From the NCBI GenBank assembly GCA_022225965.2, contig JAKJXP020000060.1, forward strand, positions 1 to 64,000: DNA of 64,000 nucleotides. The letters run 5' to 3'. Every line of letters begins with the position of its first letter. Position 1 is the stretch's first letter. The stretch is from Diatrype stigma. Taxonomy: Eukaryota > Ascomycota > Sordariomycetes > Xylariales > Diatrypaceae. Positions 36,405 to 47,428 of the stretch are shown in pieces. Under the pieces are notes generated by a model. That model was given only the letters and a program-made list of their open reading frames with translations. It was not told the DNA's origin and searched no databases. A program made the translations under genes and the position numbers.

Positions 36405-39400
36405 ATGTATATCAAGCAGATCATCATTCAGGGCTTCAAGAGGTACGCGCCTCCCACCTATCAATACACCCGCTTGCTCAGCTAGACCTGAACGATGCTG
36501 CATGCATACATATATCTGAATAGCTATACACGATGCGATATACAGTCATGGACACTAACCCCTTCGCAGCTACAAGGACCAGATGGTCATGGAGCCCTTC
36601 TCGCCCGGTACAAACGTCATCGTCGGTCGCAACGGTTCCGGCAAGAGCAATTTCTTCGCCGCCATACGATTCGTTCTGAGCGATGCATACACCCAGATGG
36701 CTCGCGAGGAGCGCCAGGCCTTGCTTCACGAAGGTTCGGGTTCTGCCGTCATGTCGGCCTATGTTGAGGTCATCTTCGACAACAGTGATGATCGATTCCC
36801 CACGGGAAACAAGGAGGTTGTTCTGCGACGTACAATTGGGCTGAAGAAGGACGAGTACTCCCTTGACAAGAAGGTTGTCACCAAGAAAGACGTCCAGAAC
36901 CTGTTAGAGGCTGCCGGCTTTTCAAGTTCGAATCCGTACTATATCGTTCCGCAGGGACGGGTAACGGCTCTGACTAACATGAAGGAATCGGATCGTTTAG
37001 CTCTTTTAAAGGAGGTTGCTGGTACCCAGGTTTACGAGTCTCGTCGAACTGAGTCCCTCAAAATCATGACAGAGACAAACAACAAGCGGGAAAAGATCGA
37101 CGAGTTACTGGATTACATCAAGGAGCGACTTAGCGAACTAGAGGAGGAGAAAGAGGAACTTCGCGGCTTTCAAGACAAGGATCGCGAGCGCAGGTGTTTG
37201 GAGTATGCATTCTACCACAAGGAGCAGGTTGCTGTTCAGGAGCTTTTGGAGGAGCTGGAAGAATCACGTCAGGGTGGCGTTGAGGATACAGACGAGAACC
37301 GGGAAGCCTACACTGCCGGCGAGAAAATTATCGCTTCCTTGGACGCCGAAATCCACAAGCTGCAGCAACAGATGGAACTGCTTCGCATTGACCGCCGGCA
37401 GCTCGACGAGGACCGCCGAGAAAGTACAAAAGCTCGAGCTAAGGCGGAATTGGCGGTCAAAAACTTAACAGACAGCATGTCCGTTCAAGACCAGGCCAAG
37501 CAGCAGCATGATGCCGAACTCAATGAGGTGCGAGCGTCGATAGCCAAAAAGGAGGCCGAGCTTGCGAAGATCACCCCTCAGTTCGAGCAGGCAAAACGCA
37601 AAGAAACCGAAATCAAACAGGCTCTGGATTCGGCCGAGGCTGGTCGTCAACGTCTGTTCACAAAGCAGACTCGAAGTAGCCAATTTCGAAACAAAGCCGA
37701 GCGAGATGCCTTCCTGAGGAAGGAGATAGATGACCTAAACATGACGCTTAGCCAGCAGAAAGCAAACCGCCTCGACGCCGATGAAGAAGTCAAAGCAATC
37801 CAGGCCTCTATCAAGCAATTAGAAGATGAGGTTGCAAGCCTACGACAGAAAAACGAGGGGTTCAGCGGCGACCGGCTTGCTCTTGCCGACGAACTCACTA
37901 ATGCGAAAGATGCGTTAGACAAACTCAATGATGAGAGAAAACTGCTCCGTCGAGAAGAAGATAAATTAGAAGCCGTCTCATCCAATGCTCGAGGCGAACG
38001 GGACAATGCTGAACGGGAGCTCTCGCACACAATGGACCGCGCCACTTCCCGGGGTCTTGCAACCATACGACGACTGAAACGCGAGCAACATTTTCCCGGT
38101 GCTTATGGTACACTCGCAGAGCTTATGAACGTGAGCGAGGCGTACCGTCTACCGGTGGAACAGGTTGCAGGTGCTAGCCTGTTTCATTATGTTGTGGACA
38201 ATGAGCAAACTGCCACATCTCTAGCGAATGCATTGCAAAAGCAATATGGAGGTAGAATTACGTTTGTGCCACTATCCAACCTGAAAGTTCGTTCGTCCAA
38301 TCTTCCGAGGGCGAATGATGCGGTGCCCCTGGTCAGCAAAATCGAATACGATCCCCTCTATGAGAAAGCATTCCAGCAGGTTTTCGGCGGAACAATCATT
38401 TGCCCTAACCTCACGGTGGCTGGCCAGTATGCACGAAGTCACGGTGTCAACGGAGTCACCCCCGATGGAGACATTACCAACAAGCGCGGTGCTATGACCG
38501 GTGGTTTCATAGACACGAGAAAATCCCGGTTAGAAGCCGTTCGTGCGGTGAACAAATGGCGAGACGAGTGCGACCAACTGCAAACACAGGCGGCGGAGAT
38601 CAGGAGAGAAATCGAGAAGAAAGACCAGGAGATCACCCGTGCGATGGGTGAGGAACGCAAGTTGGAGCAAAGACTCCGACAGATGGATGATGGATATGGG
38701 CCACTAAGAGCAGAGTTGAACGCAAGGATCACCCAGACAGACCGAGAGCGAGATCGCCTCGAGGCTGCGATCAAGCGGCAAGAGGCTGTTGACAAAAACA
38801 TGAAAGACTTCGGCGACAAGCTCAGTGCCTATGAAGCAGAACTAGGCTCGGATTTCAAGAAAGCTCTGACGGCCAACGAAGAGCGACAGCTTGAGACCTT
38901 AAGCGCACAGGTGCAGGAGCTGCAGAAAGAATGGAACGAAGTTAGCAGCAGTCGGAGACAACTCGAGAGCCAAAAGCGGAAGCTTGAGAGCGACTTGCGA
39001 CACAATCTGCAACTCAAACTCGACCAACTGACCAGCCAAGCTTTCGAAACTGCTTCTAGTGGAAGTAGCAGTCTCAAGGAGGCTAGACGGAACCTCAAGA
39101 AAGCCCAGTCGGCTGTGGCTGCGGTAGAGAGCAAGCTTGAAGAGGTTGAGCAGCAGATTGACAAGGCCGAGTCCAAGATTTCGAACCTAGAGAAGCAAAA
39201 GACTGAGAAGGAGGCAGAGCAGCAGGAAATCGCAAGGGAAATCTTGAGGCAACAGAAGAAGATGGAGAAGAGTATTCAAAAGAAGGCACTTCTGACGTCG
39301 AAAGCAGTTGAGTGTGCTAAGAACATCCGCGACCTCGGTGTGCTGCCCGAAGAGGCCTTTGACAAGTATGAGAGGCTGGAGATGAAGAGCGTAAGTCAAC

Positions 39401-40235
39401 ATCCGTTACGCCGTGGGGGCAATATGAGCTAACTATCTCCAGATTACCACACGCCTCAAGAAAGTCAATGATGTGCTTAAGAAATATAACCATGTCAACA
39501 AGAAGGCTTTCGAACAGTACAACAGCTTTACCAACCAGCAGGACCAACTGCTCAAGCGCCGTGCGGAACTCGACCAATCGCAGAAGTCGATTGAGGAGCT
39601 TGTTGCACATCTTGATCAGCGTAAGGATGAAGCCATCGAGCGAACGTTCAAGCAGGTTTCCAAGGAGTTCGCCACCATCTTCGAACGTCTCGTACCGGCA
39701 GGCCATGGTCGGCTTGTCATTCAGCGCAGGGCAGACCGACGTCAGGACCCCGACGATTCGGACGAAGAGCAGCGCACCAGCGTAGAGAACTACACTGGAG
39801 TTGGCATCAGCGTCTCCTTCAACTCCAAAGTCATGGACGAGCAGCAGCGTATCCAGCAACTTTCTGGTGGCCAGAAGAGTAAGTCAATTGCCAGTTCATC
39901 AGCTCATCTGTACTGTATTACTAACATGTATACCAGGTCTGTGCGCCCTCTGTCTGATCTTCGCTCTACAACAGACCGAGTCTAGCCCTATGGTGATATT
40001 CGACGAGGTCGACGCCAACCTAGATGCCCAGTACCGTACGGCTGTTGCCGGACTGCTCGAGTCCATCTCCAAGGAAGCCGGCACGCAGTTCATCTGCACC
40101 ACCTTCCGACCGGAGATCGTCCACGTTGCCGACAAATGCTATGGTGTTCTCTTTAGGAATAAGAACAGCACAATCAACTGTGTGAGCCGGGAGCAGGCCC
40201 TAGACTTCGTCGAGGGCCAAGCGGCGCCACGGTAA
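36405..40235 (+). CDS. smc3: Cohesin subunit Smc3
   Basis: Smc3 pairs with Smc1 to form the cohesin ring that holds sister chromatids together. Four exons (36405-36442, 36570-39390, 39443-39878, 39937-40235) join in phase to 1197 aa, the normal length. Walker A (GRNGSGKSN, residues 32-40) lies in the N-terminal head, followed by a long coiled coil, a globular hinge (about 510-670, beginning [10 protein letters not shown]), the return coil, the ABC signature LSGGQKS and Walker B ([11 protein letters not shown]). Lys105-Lys106 ([10 protein letters not shown]) match the paired lysines acetylated by Eco1 in human Smc3. Introns interrupt the first and last parts, including one directly after the signature motif. 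Start chosen because [17 protein letters not shown] is the conserved family start. Confidence 0.96.
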
Positions 40236-41375
40236 TCTTTAGGGGCTTGTAGATAGCTGTGTTTATGGTTTTCGCGTTCGGTTTCAGGTGGTGTACTTGG
40301 GTTGCTCTAACGATCTTGTATGATAGTTTTGCTTTCTCTAGGGGACAGGTAGATGATGCATTGCCTTCCTATTGTCGAATGGCCAATGCTGGCCGAGATT
40401 CTGATACAGTTCTTATCTTGCGGCTGCATCTTCGAACATCTGGCTGGCCCTGTTCTTTTCGCTCCGGACAGATATATGTATCGATACTTCCACGCCAGCC
40501 AAGATCACTTTATCAAGGCCTTCTGTCTCTATTTACCAAGTGCATGGGATGTCTGAATAAGTACTCAGCCCTTTACCATAGAAAAAGGGTTTAGGCTACT
40601 CCTACACAAGCAGGGCACTAGTTGCGTATCTAAGGTGGTCAGGTGGTCGGTTTTCCTAGCAGTCCATGTACAGTCCTGAAGATACTGCACCAGTACTCTT
40701 TTCCTCCTGATCATCCCATGGGATCGTAAGACAGGCGCTCAGTCTAAAGGGCCTTCGACATGCCCTTTCACTTGGTACATAGCTGTTATCGATAATCCAG
40801 CAGAAATAGACAGCCACATCTAGCAAACAATAAGGCAAGATATACTTCACCATTAGTACGCTGTGTACCTGTAGGTAGTACCTACATAAGGTAAGGTAAG
40901 GTACATCGACGCTTGTTTGCCCAGGCATTAACGCCATCTGACCAAATCCACATCACAACTTGTCTTGCCTTCGCAAGTGTCAACAACGCATCTGGGTACC
41001 ACGGCTCTTTGTTGTGCATCTCCAATTCTACTCTACGATCATTCTTAGTCCTGAAAAGACTAGGCAGACGGGTATTCCTTCACTTGAACATCATTATTGT
41101 GGTGTCCAATACAAAATCCCCATCGTTGTCACTCACTTACACCCACCAAGGAAGGCACCGTACTTGCCAACCTACGACGACTTGCCTTCACTTCACTACA
41201 CACCCTACAATACCACACCATCACAACTAGATCCAGCGTTGTTACCACTACAACCCATCGACGTAGGCATCCGTGGTCTTTCTACATCCCCATTAGACCC
41301 ATCGAACCTTACCTTTTACCAACCAGTCAATCAAGCAATCACTCTCAATCACTGAACCAGCAAACACGCGTCAAG
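40236..41375. other. Spacer between smc3 and the AIG2-like gene
   Basis: No gene is supported. A frame upstream of 41376 continues open into the next gene from 41097, but its composition (untranslated-looking, His/Pro/Ser mix) and lack of a family match suggest 5' UTR. Confidence 0.5.
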
Positions 41376-42767
41376 ATGCCCGCCCCAGGCAATCCCCTCA
41401 CCAGAGACAGTGATGTCGCCGACAACGGCAAGCATGCCGAGGCTGATGCCATTGACTCCATCGTGCTGAAGAAAGAGAAGGTGCACCCCCTACCCTGCAA
41501 CCCCTCCAGCTACCCAGCAGGCTCTGAGGGTGCCCGCAAGGCCGACGCCATCAACATTGCGGTGCTGCGGCTCCGGGGTTACCGCACGGATGCGACGGGC
41601 GCGGCCCTCTACGAGTTAGCCAACAAGGTCGAGGACAATGAGCTGTATGAGAAAGCAGACGAAGCTGCTGCCGCTGCTGACGACGACTCTGATGTTGCTG
41701 ATGAGGCCGCCGCCACCACATCGAAGGCCTTCTCTGCCGCCATCAATGCTGGTCTTCGTATCGCCGCTGGTGTCATCACCGATGCTGAAGGTGGTAATAC
41801 AGAAGCAGCAGCAAAATCATCTATCGCTACTGACAGCGACAGCGACAACGACAGCGACATCGACAGAAACCACAACCTTGTCTTCGAGAAGCCCCTCTAC
41901 TTCTTCTTCTACGGCTCCCTGCAGGACACCAGCCAGCTACGCTCCGTGTGCGATCTCGAGTCGACCCCCCTCCTGCGCCGCGCCTTCATCCGCAGCTGGC
42001 GCGTCATGATGTGGGGCCCGTTCCCGGCGCTGGTGCCCGGCGCGCCCGACGACGTCGTCCACGGCATGGTGTGGCGCTGCGACACGGGCCGCCACGTCAT
42101 GAGCCTGTGCGAGTACGAGTCTCGCAACTACCGCCTGGAGTACTGCGATATCCACCTTAGAAACTGGGCTGCGAGATGGGCTGCCGCTAAAAAGAGGGCC
42201 GAGAAGGAGGAGAAGGAGAAGAAGGAGAAGAAGAAGGAGAAGGAGAAGCAGGAGAGGGAATGGGAGGCGGAGGAGAAGCATGAAAAGAAAGCGGATGGTG
42301 TTATTGGTGCTATCGGTGGCAGTACCAGAACAGAAGAGCTCAAGGCCGAGGCCAAGGCCGATGCCGAGACAAGCACGCATGATCTTGAGATGTTCTACAC
42401 TGGCTGGCCGCGTGTTGAAAAGAGACGTCAACCATCCGAGCCACAGCAGAGCGGTTACACCGGACCAAATTTCGACATTGGCCCAATCCGATCAAGGTCG
42501 AGTTCTGAAACATCTAAACTGAGGTTCGACGTGAAGCCAACTCACGCTTGTTCTGTGCAAGAGCCTAAGCAGGAAAAGGATGAGGCCACGAACAATGCTC
42601 TCTCGGGCCCAGGAGGTGCTGGACGTGGATCAGAGACAGAGAAGAGTGAGGCCGATTTCGAGATCATCCGTAACGGGCGCGTGTTCGTGCATGCCGGCGC
42701 ACCAGAACTGCTCAAGGAAGGCTCGTTCGACCTGGAGACTTGGAGAGATCTTAGACACATCTTTTGA
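41376..42767 (+). CDS. Gamma-glutamylcyclotransferase-like (AIG2-like) domain protein
   Basis: The 463-residue single exon contains a GGCT/AIG2-like fold at roughly residues 165-265. Its hallmark substrate-loop motif YGSL is seen in YFFFYGSLQDTSQLRSV, and the characteristic CEYESRNYRLEYC lies downstream. Family members cyclise gamma-glutamyl groups or act on gamma-glutamylamines; the substrate here is unknown. The domain is flanked by an acidic Ala/Asp-rich N-terminus and a highly charged Lys/Glu helix (about 42180-42290) that looks like a single alpha helix or coiled coil. The ATG at 41376 has a good context (gtcaagATGcc); an in-frame upstream ATG at 41097 would add 93 residues but looks like leader sequence. 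The GC-rich block at 41940-42150 coincides with the domain. Confidence 0.8.
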   Translation: MPAPGNPLTRDSDVADNGKHAEADAIDSIVLKKEKVHPLPCNPSSYPAGSEGARKADAINIAVLRLRGYRTDATGAALYELANKVEDNELYEKADEAAAAADDDSDVADEAAATTSKAFSAAINAGLRIAAGVITDAEGGNTEAAAKSSIATDSDSDNDSDIDRNHNLVFEKPLYFFFYGSLQDTSQLRSVCDLESTPLLRRAFIRSWRVMMWGPFPALVPGAPDDVVHGMVWRCDTGRHVMSLCEYESRNYRLEYCDIHLRNWAARWAAAKKRAEKEEKEKKEKKKEKEKQEREWEAEEKHEKKADGVIGAIGGSTRTEELKAEAKADAETSTHDLEMFYTGWPRVEKRRQPSEPQQSGYTGPNFDIGPIRSRSSSETSKLRFDVKPTHACSVQEPKQEKDEATNNALSGPGGAGRGSETEKSEADFEIIRNGRVFVHAGAPELLKEGSFDLETWRDLRHIF

Positions 42768-43726
42768 ACAAACCGCTGCCTTGGTCCGCTGCTAAGTATC
42801 CGGTATTCGTCTGCTCATGCAGGTGCTTGTTCGTTGCGAGAATCACGGGGCGAAAGGGGCTATAATGATGTTGGGTGAGCATGAAAGGGGTGGGGGCTTA
42901 GTCGGGGTGGGCATTTGCATATTCATTGTGTGCTGTCTTTGAGATTCGCTACGCATACAGTCAGAAAATCAGCCTCTCTCATACGGCTTACCCAATAGTT
43001 GCAGTTCATGACATTCGAGTTTCGGGGTGCGCATCCCGACTCTCAGTGCTACCTCTTCGTTGTTGACGCGGCAAAGGTAGCTTTCCTTTATATGGTCTCG
43101 CATTTAGCTTTTAGAACTGAGGGGTGTATCGACACGAAATCCAATGATAACAGGAGTCTTTTTTCCGCGGGCAACGATGAGAGTGAAGGGGTGTTTTGCC
43201 TTGAACGTGCCCAAAGTCTCCGAGGCTTGTCTCCATTTTGCCATATACAGTTGTGTCAGTCATAATTTTAGTCTAAGCTAACCATGATGCTTCGGTTTCA
43301 AGTATGTGTAATTCTCACCAAGCCTGGAGCATAGTTTGCTACCGGCTATTTCCGTAGGCTTGTCGTTATGGGCAGACTTCGCGAAATGGAGTCCTCAACA
43401 CCACGAACGGATGTAGCCGTGTTGGCACGTTACACCAGGCTGACCAGGAAGTCATCCCGGTGCGTCATTGGTTTTCGGCGAGACAAATGGGGTCTAGTCT
43501 AGCTGTATATTCCACTAACCATGGTCCAGATCTAGCCAATCGTGTTATTAGGAACCGGAGTGTAAAAGACAGACCATTTCCCCATGTCAACGCGCAAGGG
43601 GTGATACAATGTGGCACGTCACTGATTCTCTGGTGGAATAGCTGGCATTCGTTTCGTTTCAGTCACTAGAGTATAAGGAGATACGCCATAACAGCTAAGA
43701 AGGAGGGAGCAATAAACACAGAAACC
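42768..43726. other. Spacer between the AIG2-like and GNAT genes
   Basis: Only short broken frames are present; I see no gene or repeat. Confidence 0.5.
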
Positions 43727-44219
43727 ATGTCGACGTCCGCAACCAAGACCAAGCCCTTCGACCCCTTCCGCTCGGCGCGGCTCGTCTACCGAGCCGTGGA
43801 GGACACGACCGAGGACGAGCTCTTCGTGCACTCGATCCAGCGCGACGCCGAGGCGCAGTCGGGCTCCAGCTACGGGCTCCTGGCGCCCGAGAGCCGCAAG
43901 GCCAGCAACAAGTTCAAGGAGCACGTCGCCGAGAAGTGCATCGTGGGCGCCCTCGTGTGCCTGCCGCCGCCCACGGACCTGGGCGCGCCGGGCAAGCAAG
44001 AGCTGCTGCCGCTGGCGGGGACGCCCGTCGGCATCGTCTGCCTCAAGGCGAGCCCGCCGCACTTCGCCCACCACCGCAATAGCGACATCAGCATCGACGT
44101 CGCGCGGGAGTACCGCGGGCAGGGGTACGGGGCTGAGGCCATCGCGTGGGTGTTGGTAAGTGGCTTTCTTCTTTTTTTTGTGGGGGGGGGGGGGGGGGGG
44201 GGGGCGGTTTATTNNNNNN

Positions 44220-44285
<66 letters not shown>

Positions 44286-44705
44286 ATTCTTCGTCAGGTA
44301 CCCCTATTTGGCCCGTCGAAGACGCGAAGTCTTGATCTTCCCCAGTAGGGAAGGGGAGGGCGTTCATGGCAGACCGAGGTTCGTATTTGCGCAAATGCAA
44401 AGCAATTTTGTACTATAGTGGTCCTCGTTGGACTATTACATGGATGAATGATTGACTAACACTGGGCAATCTAGTGGTATGGTTTCCAGATGGCCGGGCT
44501 GCACCGTATCCAGATTATGGCATTCTCGTTCAACGACGGTGCCATGCGCCTGTACGAGAGGATGGGGTTTGAAGAAGAGGGAAGGCAACGTGACTTCATG
44601 TGGTTCAATGGTGGTTGGCACGACAATGTTATTTATGGGATGCTTGAGCACGAGTGGCGGAAATTGTCGAATGGGTCGCACAAGGTATGGTTTAAGAGGG
44701 GCTAG
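43727..44705 (+). CDS. GNAT-family N-acetyltransferase
   Basis: Two exons (43727-44155, 44475-44705) join in phase to 219 aa. The acetyl-CoA-binding motif A (DVAREYRGQGYGAEAIAWVL) is cut by the intron just after its end and continues into the family beta-strand and helix (HRIQIMAFSFNDGAMRLYERMGF). This is the layout of RimJ/RimL-like GNATs, which acetylate amines on proteins or small molecules; the substrate is unknown. The 319-nt intron is far longer than others in the window because it contains an assembly gap with homopolymer flanks, so its true length is uncertain. The coding sequence itself appears intact. Confidence 0.88.
44182..44283. other. Assembly gap flanked by poly-G and poly-C
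   Basis: A run of 23 G (44182-44204), nine ordinary bases, six N (44214-44219) and a run of 64 C (44220-44283) lie in the GNAT intron. A poly-G end joined through N to a poly-C end is what results when two reads, each ending in artificial G, are placed facing each other. It is most likely technical rather than biological. Confidence 0.85.
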
Positions 44706-45180
44706 GCTCGGAATTGACTTCGAACTTCTCTTACTCAAAGCGAAGATACCAGAAACATAGAGAGGCTTATGGTAGTATCCCTTGACTTTGACTAAGGTAG
44801 GAGGGTAGAGGGGCCCGGAAAGGGGCGTTCAATTCATAAACTAGGTATTGTCATCGTAGATTGCGTCTAGCTGTCGATAGATACCATGCTTTCGAAAGCA
44901 AGCGGCTGTTTGAAGAAAACTATGCAATGTTTTGCTTCACCCACCTCCCGTTCCCCCCTTTTCTTCTTTTCCTTAACCCCCCTAACACTCACCCCTCTAT
45001 CGATGTGGTAAAAGCCACATCGAGAGTCGAGAAATACTAGGTCAATCTGCGGGCTCTTGGCCGCGCTGGCGATAGCTTCTCCTACAACTTCAGGCATGTA
45101 CATTCCAGATAGCTATAGGACCTTTACCGAAACTATGCTCATTCCCATGTTATCTCGTATAGAACTCGCTTATTTCGTCA
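44706..45180. other. Spacer between convergent GNAT and ureohydrolase genes
   Basis: About 0.5 kb with no gene; presumably both 3' UTRs. Confidence 0.5.
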
Positions 45181-46764
45181 TTACAACTCGTCTTTGGTGC
45201 CGCTTGCCTTCTCAAATTTTGTTTTCTTCGTCATGCCGGCGAGGATGTCGACAAGCAGATCTGCTGCGGCCACGGAGGTGGTCTCAGCCACTGTGTCGTA
45301 AGGCGGGCTCACTTCGACGATATCGGCCCCGACCATATTCAGACCCTCAAGGCCTTTGAGGAATCTCTTGAGCTCTCGGGTAGTCCAGCCTCCAGACTCC
45401 GGAGTCCCGGTCGCTGGGGCAATGCTCGGATCCAACACTATCGGGCGGGAAGTTATCGTCGCGTTAGTCCCACCTACTATTTCATTCCCTTACAGGATGA
45501 GGAGTTGCGCCACTCACCATCAATGTCGATTGACAGATAAACAGGCGTGTCGCCGACTGTCTTCCTAACTTTCTCAATGATACCATTGACTCCAATCTCG
45601 TCTATTTCTTGGGCCTCGATAAGCGTAAAGCCAACAACATCCCTATCGATCACGTAGTCGTTCGGGCTCTGTCCTTGCGATTAGTCCAGTCATCTAGTTA
45701 ATAGGGGATTGCAACAACAGGGACTCACAAATAGCTTTGTCCGTAGTCCCCCGTGGACGCTAGTTCCCTTACTTATGCAACCTTCCCGGCTTGCATGCCA
45801 AAAGAATGTGCCGTGGGTGATGGCAGATTGCTCTGACACAATGCCGGTGTAGCCCTCGTACGGGTCCCAGCTATAAGGCTCGTCAATAGACCGTCGATGT
45901 TAATATTATGGAATATTTCTGATTAATCACGCACGTGTCTAAATGCGAGTCGAGATGAATGACTGAGATGGGCCCATAGACCGTCTTCAATGCCCGGAGG
46001 ATCGGCAACACAATGGAATGATCACCACCGAGACTCAGGATTCTCGGGTGCTCCCATTGATCTAGGAGAAGTCAGTCATGAATTCATGGCTGATTCATCC
46101 CGACGTGGTAGGACTCACTCCTAGGAGATGTCGGGTGGTACAGGATCTGACGGTACGCCTGTTCCATCTGCTTGAAGGCATGGCTGGCATCGAAGGGGGT
46201 GATTGGCACATCGCCACAGTCAATCTGCGAGGAGCGTCAGATAATTGTCTTTTTCGTGGTGGGATTGAAAGCCTTACGATCTCTAACCCTTGCTCATACG
46301 GGTCAACGCCCCAGACGGTGTTGTAGCTCCGCCCCTTTTTCTCCCGGGAAGAACCAGCGCGGATCCCCCTGGGGCCGAATCGGGCGCCGGGACGGTATGA
46401 CGTAGAAGTATCATACGGGAAGCCTAAGACGGCAATGTCTAACGGCTACTGTCTGTTAATATATATGTCAAAGACGAAGGTAGCTAGCTGGCTAGCTATC
46501 ATAGCACTAGCATACTTACAGTCTCATGAGAAGCTGCTAGGCATCGCTGCCATTCTAGATGGGCGAAAGTCACTGGCTGAGAAAATGGCAAGTCTTTGTC
46601 GAGGTCTGGACTCAGAAGAGTAAGATCAGTAAAGAGGCGCAGGGGGTGAAGATATGATTCTGAAATTGATTACCTTCTAGGGGGTTTTCGTAGCCGGGTC
46701 CGACATTGAGGGCTCCCGCGCAAGAGGCGATAACGCCGACAAACAATATCTTGGTTTGGATCAT
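45181..46764 (-). CDS. Agmatinase/arginase-family ureohydrolase with signal peptide and KDEL tail
   Basis: Members of this family use two Mn2+ ions to hydrolyse guanidino groups, releasing urea. Eight short exons (46764-46674, 46605-46520, 46445-46278, 46224-46119, 46061-45935, 45870-45729, 45668-45518, 45437-45181) join in phase to 375 aa. All metal-ligand motifs are present: GGDHS (H165), DSHLD (D188, H190, D192; the usual Ala is Ser) and SIDIDVLDP (D288, D290). The segment [19 protein letters not shown] is typical of agmatinase rather than arginase. Residues 1-18 form a signal peptide ([18 protein letters not shown]) and the protein ends in Lys-Asp-Glu-Leu, an ER-retention signal. It faces away from an amino-acid permease with which it shares a GATA-rich promoter. 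The actual guanidino substrate cannot be told from sequence. Confidence 0.9.
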
Positions 46765-47428
46765 GATAATAATATGCTACAAAATTACAGGCAGCACAGC
46801 ACACTCGATATAATCCCTGCTATCTAGGTGTAGGGCATGGACAGCGGAGGCACTTCTTAAGTTCACGTTATCAGCCATATTATTACATAGTAATCTAGAA
46901 AGTTGCCGGCCCACTTGAAAACGACTTGTTCTCACCAGATCTATTGGCTTCTTCCGGATTGAGCAACAGGAAGGCAACTCCGAGCTTCCCAACCGCATTC
47001 AACGAACCCTGACCCCCGTGTCCCGCCGCCCCGCACCGTTAGCAGAGATCGAATGCTTATTCGTGCAAGAGACTCCCGTTATCTCGGCTGCTATTACTAG
47101 CACCCATTTATGGCTCCCCTATTATCATTAGTCTCGTCGTCTCACTGCGGAATTGCTTATCTTCCCGATCTGTTATCTTCCAGCTCACCATCGCCTCGAC
47201 TTGGACCTGATAAGTTCTGGCCTGCTCCATGACGCGACGTTCGGTGGCACCGATAGATAGGTAAGATAGGTTAGATAGGTAGAGGATATATAAAGTAAAT
47301 TCGTAGACGTACGCGGTGTACCCTGTAGGCAGTAGCGCATTCTTTCTTTCCATGGTCATCTAAGACACGTCCATAAACTCACAACCAGGGCCGGGTTGGG
47401 AACGTCGTGCGTTCACTAAACTCACGAA
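46765..47428. other. Shared divergent promoter of ureohydrolase and permease
   Basis: The 664 bp between the two start codons contain no gene. Its permease-proximal part is rich in GATA-factor sites (listed separately). Confidence 0.6.
47156..47279. promoter_or_regulatory. Cluster of AreA/NIT2-type GATA sites
   Basis: Within about 125 bp there are CTTATC (47156), TTATCT (47173), TGATAA (47208), and CGATAG plus three AGATAG copies (47251-47279), on both strands. HGATAR sites in pairs or groups are the established binding sites of AreA/NIT2, the fungal regulators of nitrogen-source use. Their position 150-270 bp upstream of the permease start fits nitrogen control of this gene pair. Short motifs occur by chance, so the density is the argument. 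Confidence 0.5.

Noticed and set aside
44182..44283. Poly-G/poly-C tract as a G-quadruplex or a poly-Pro protein
   Set aside because: The N run between opposed homopolymers indicates an assembly artefact.
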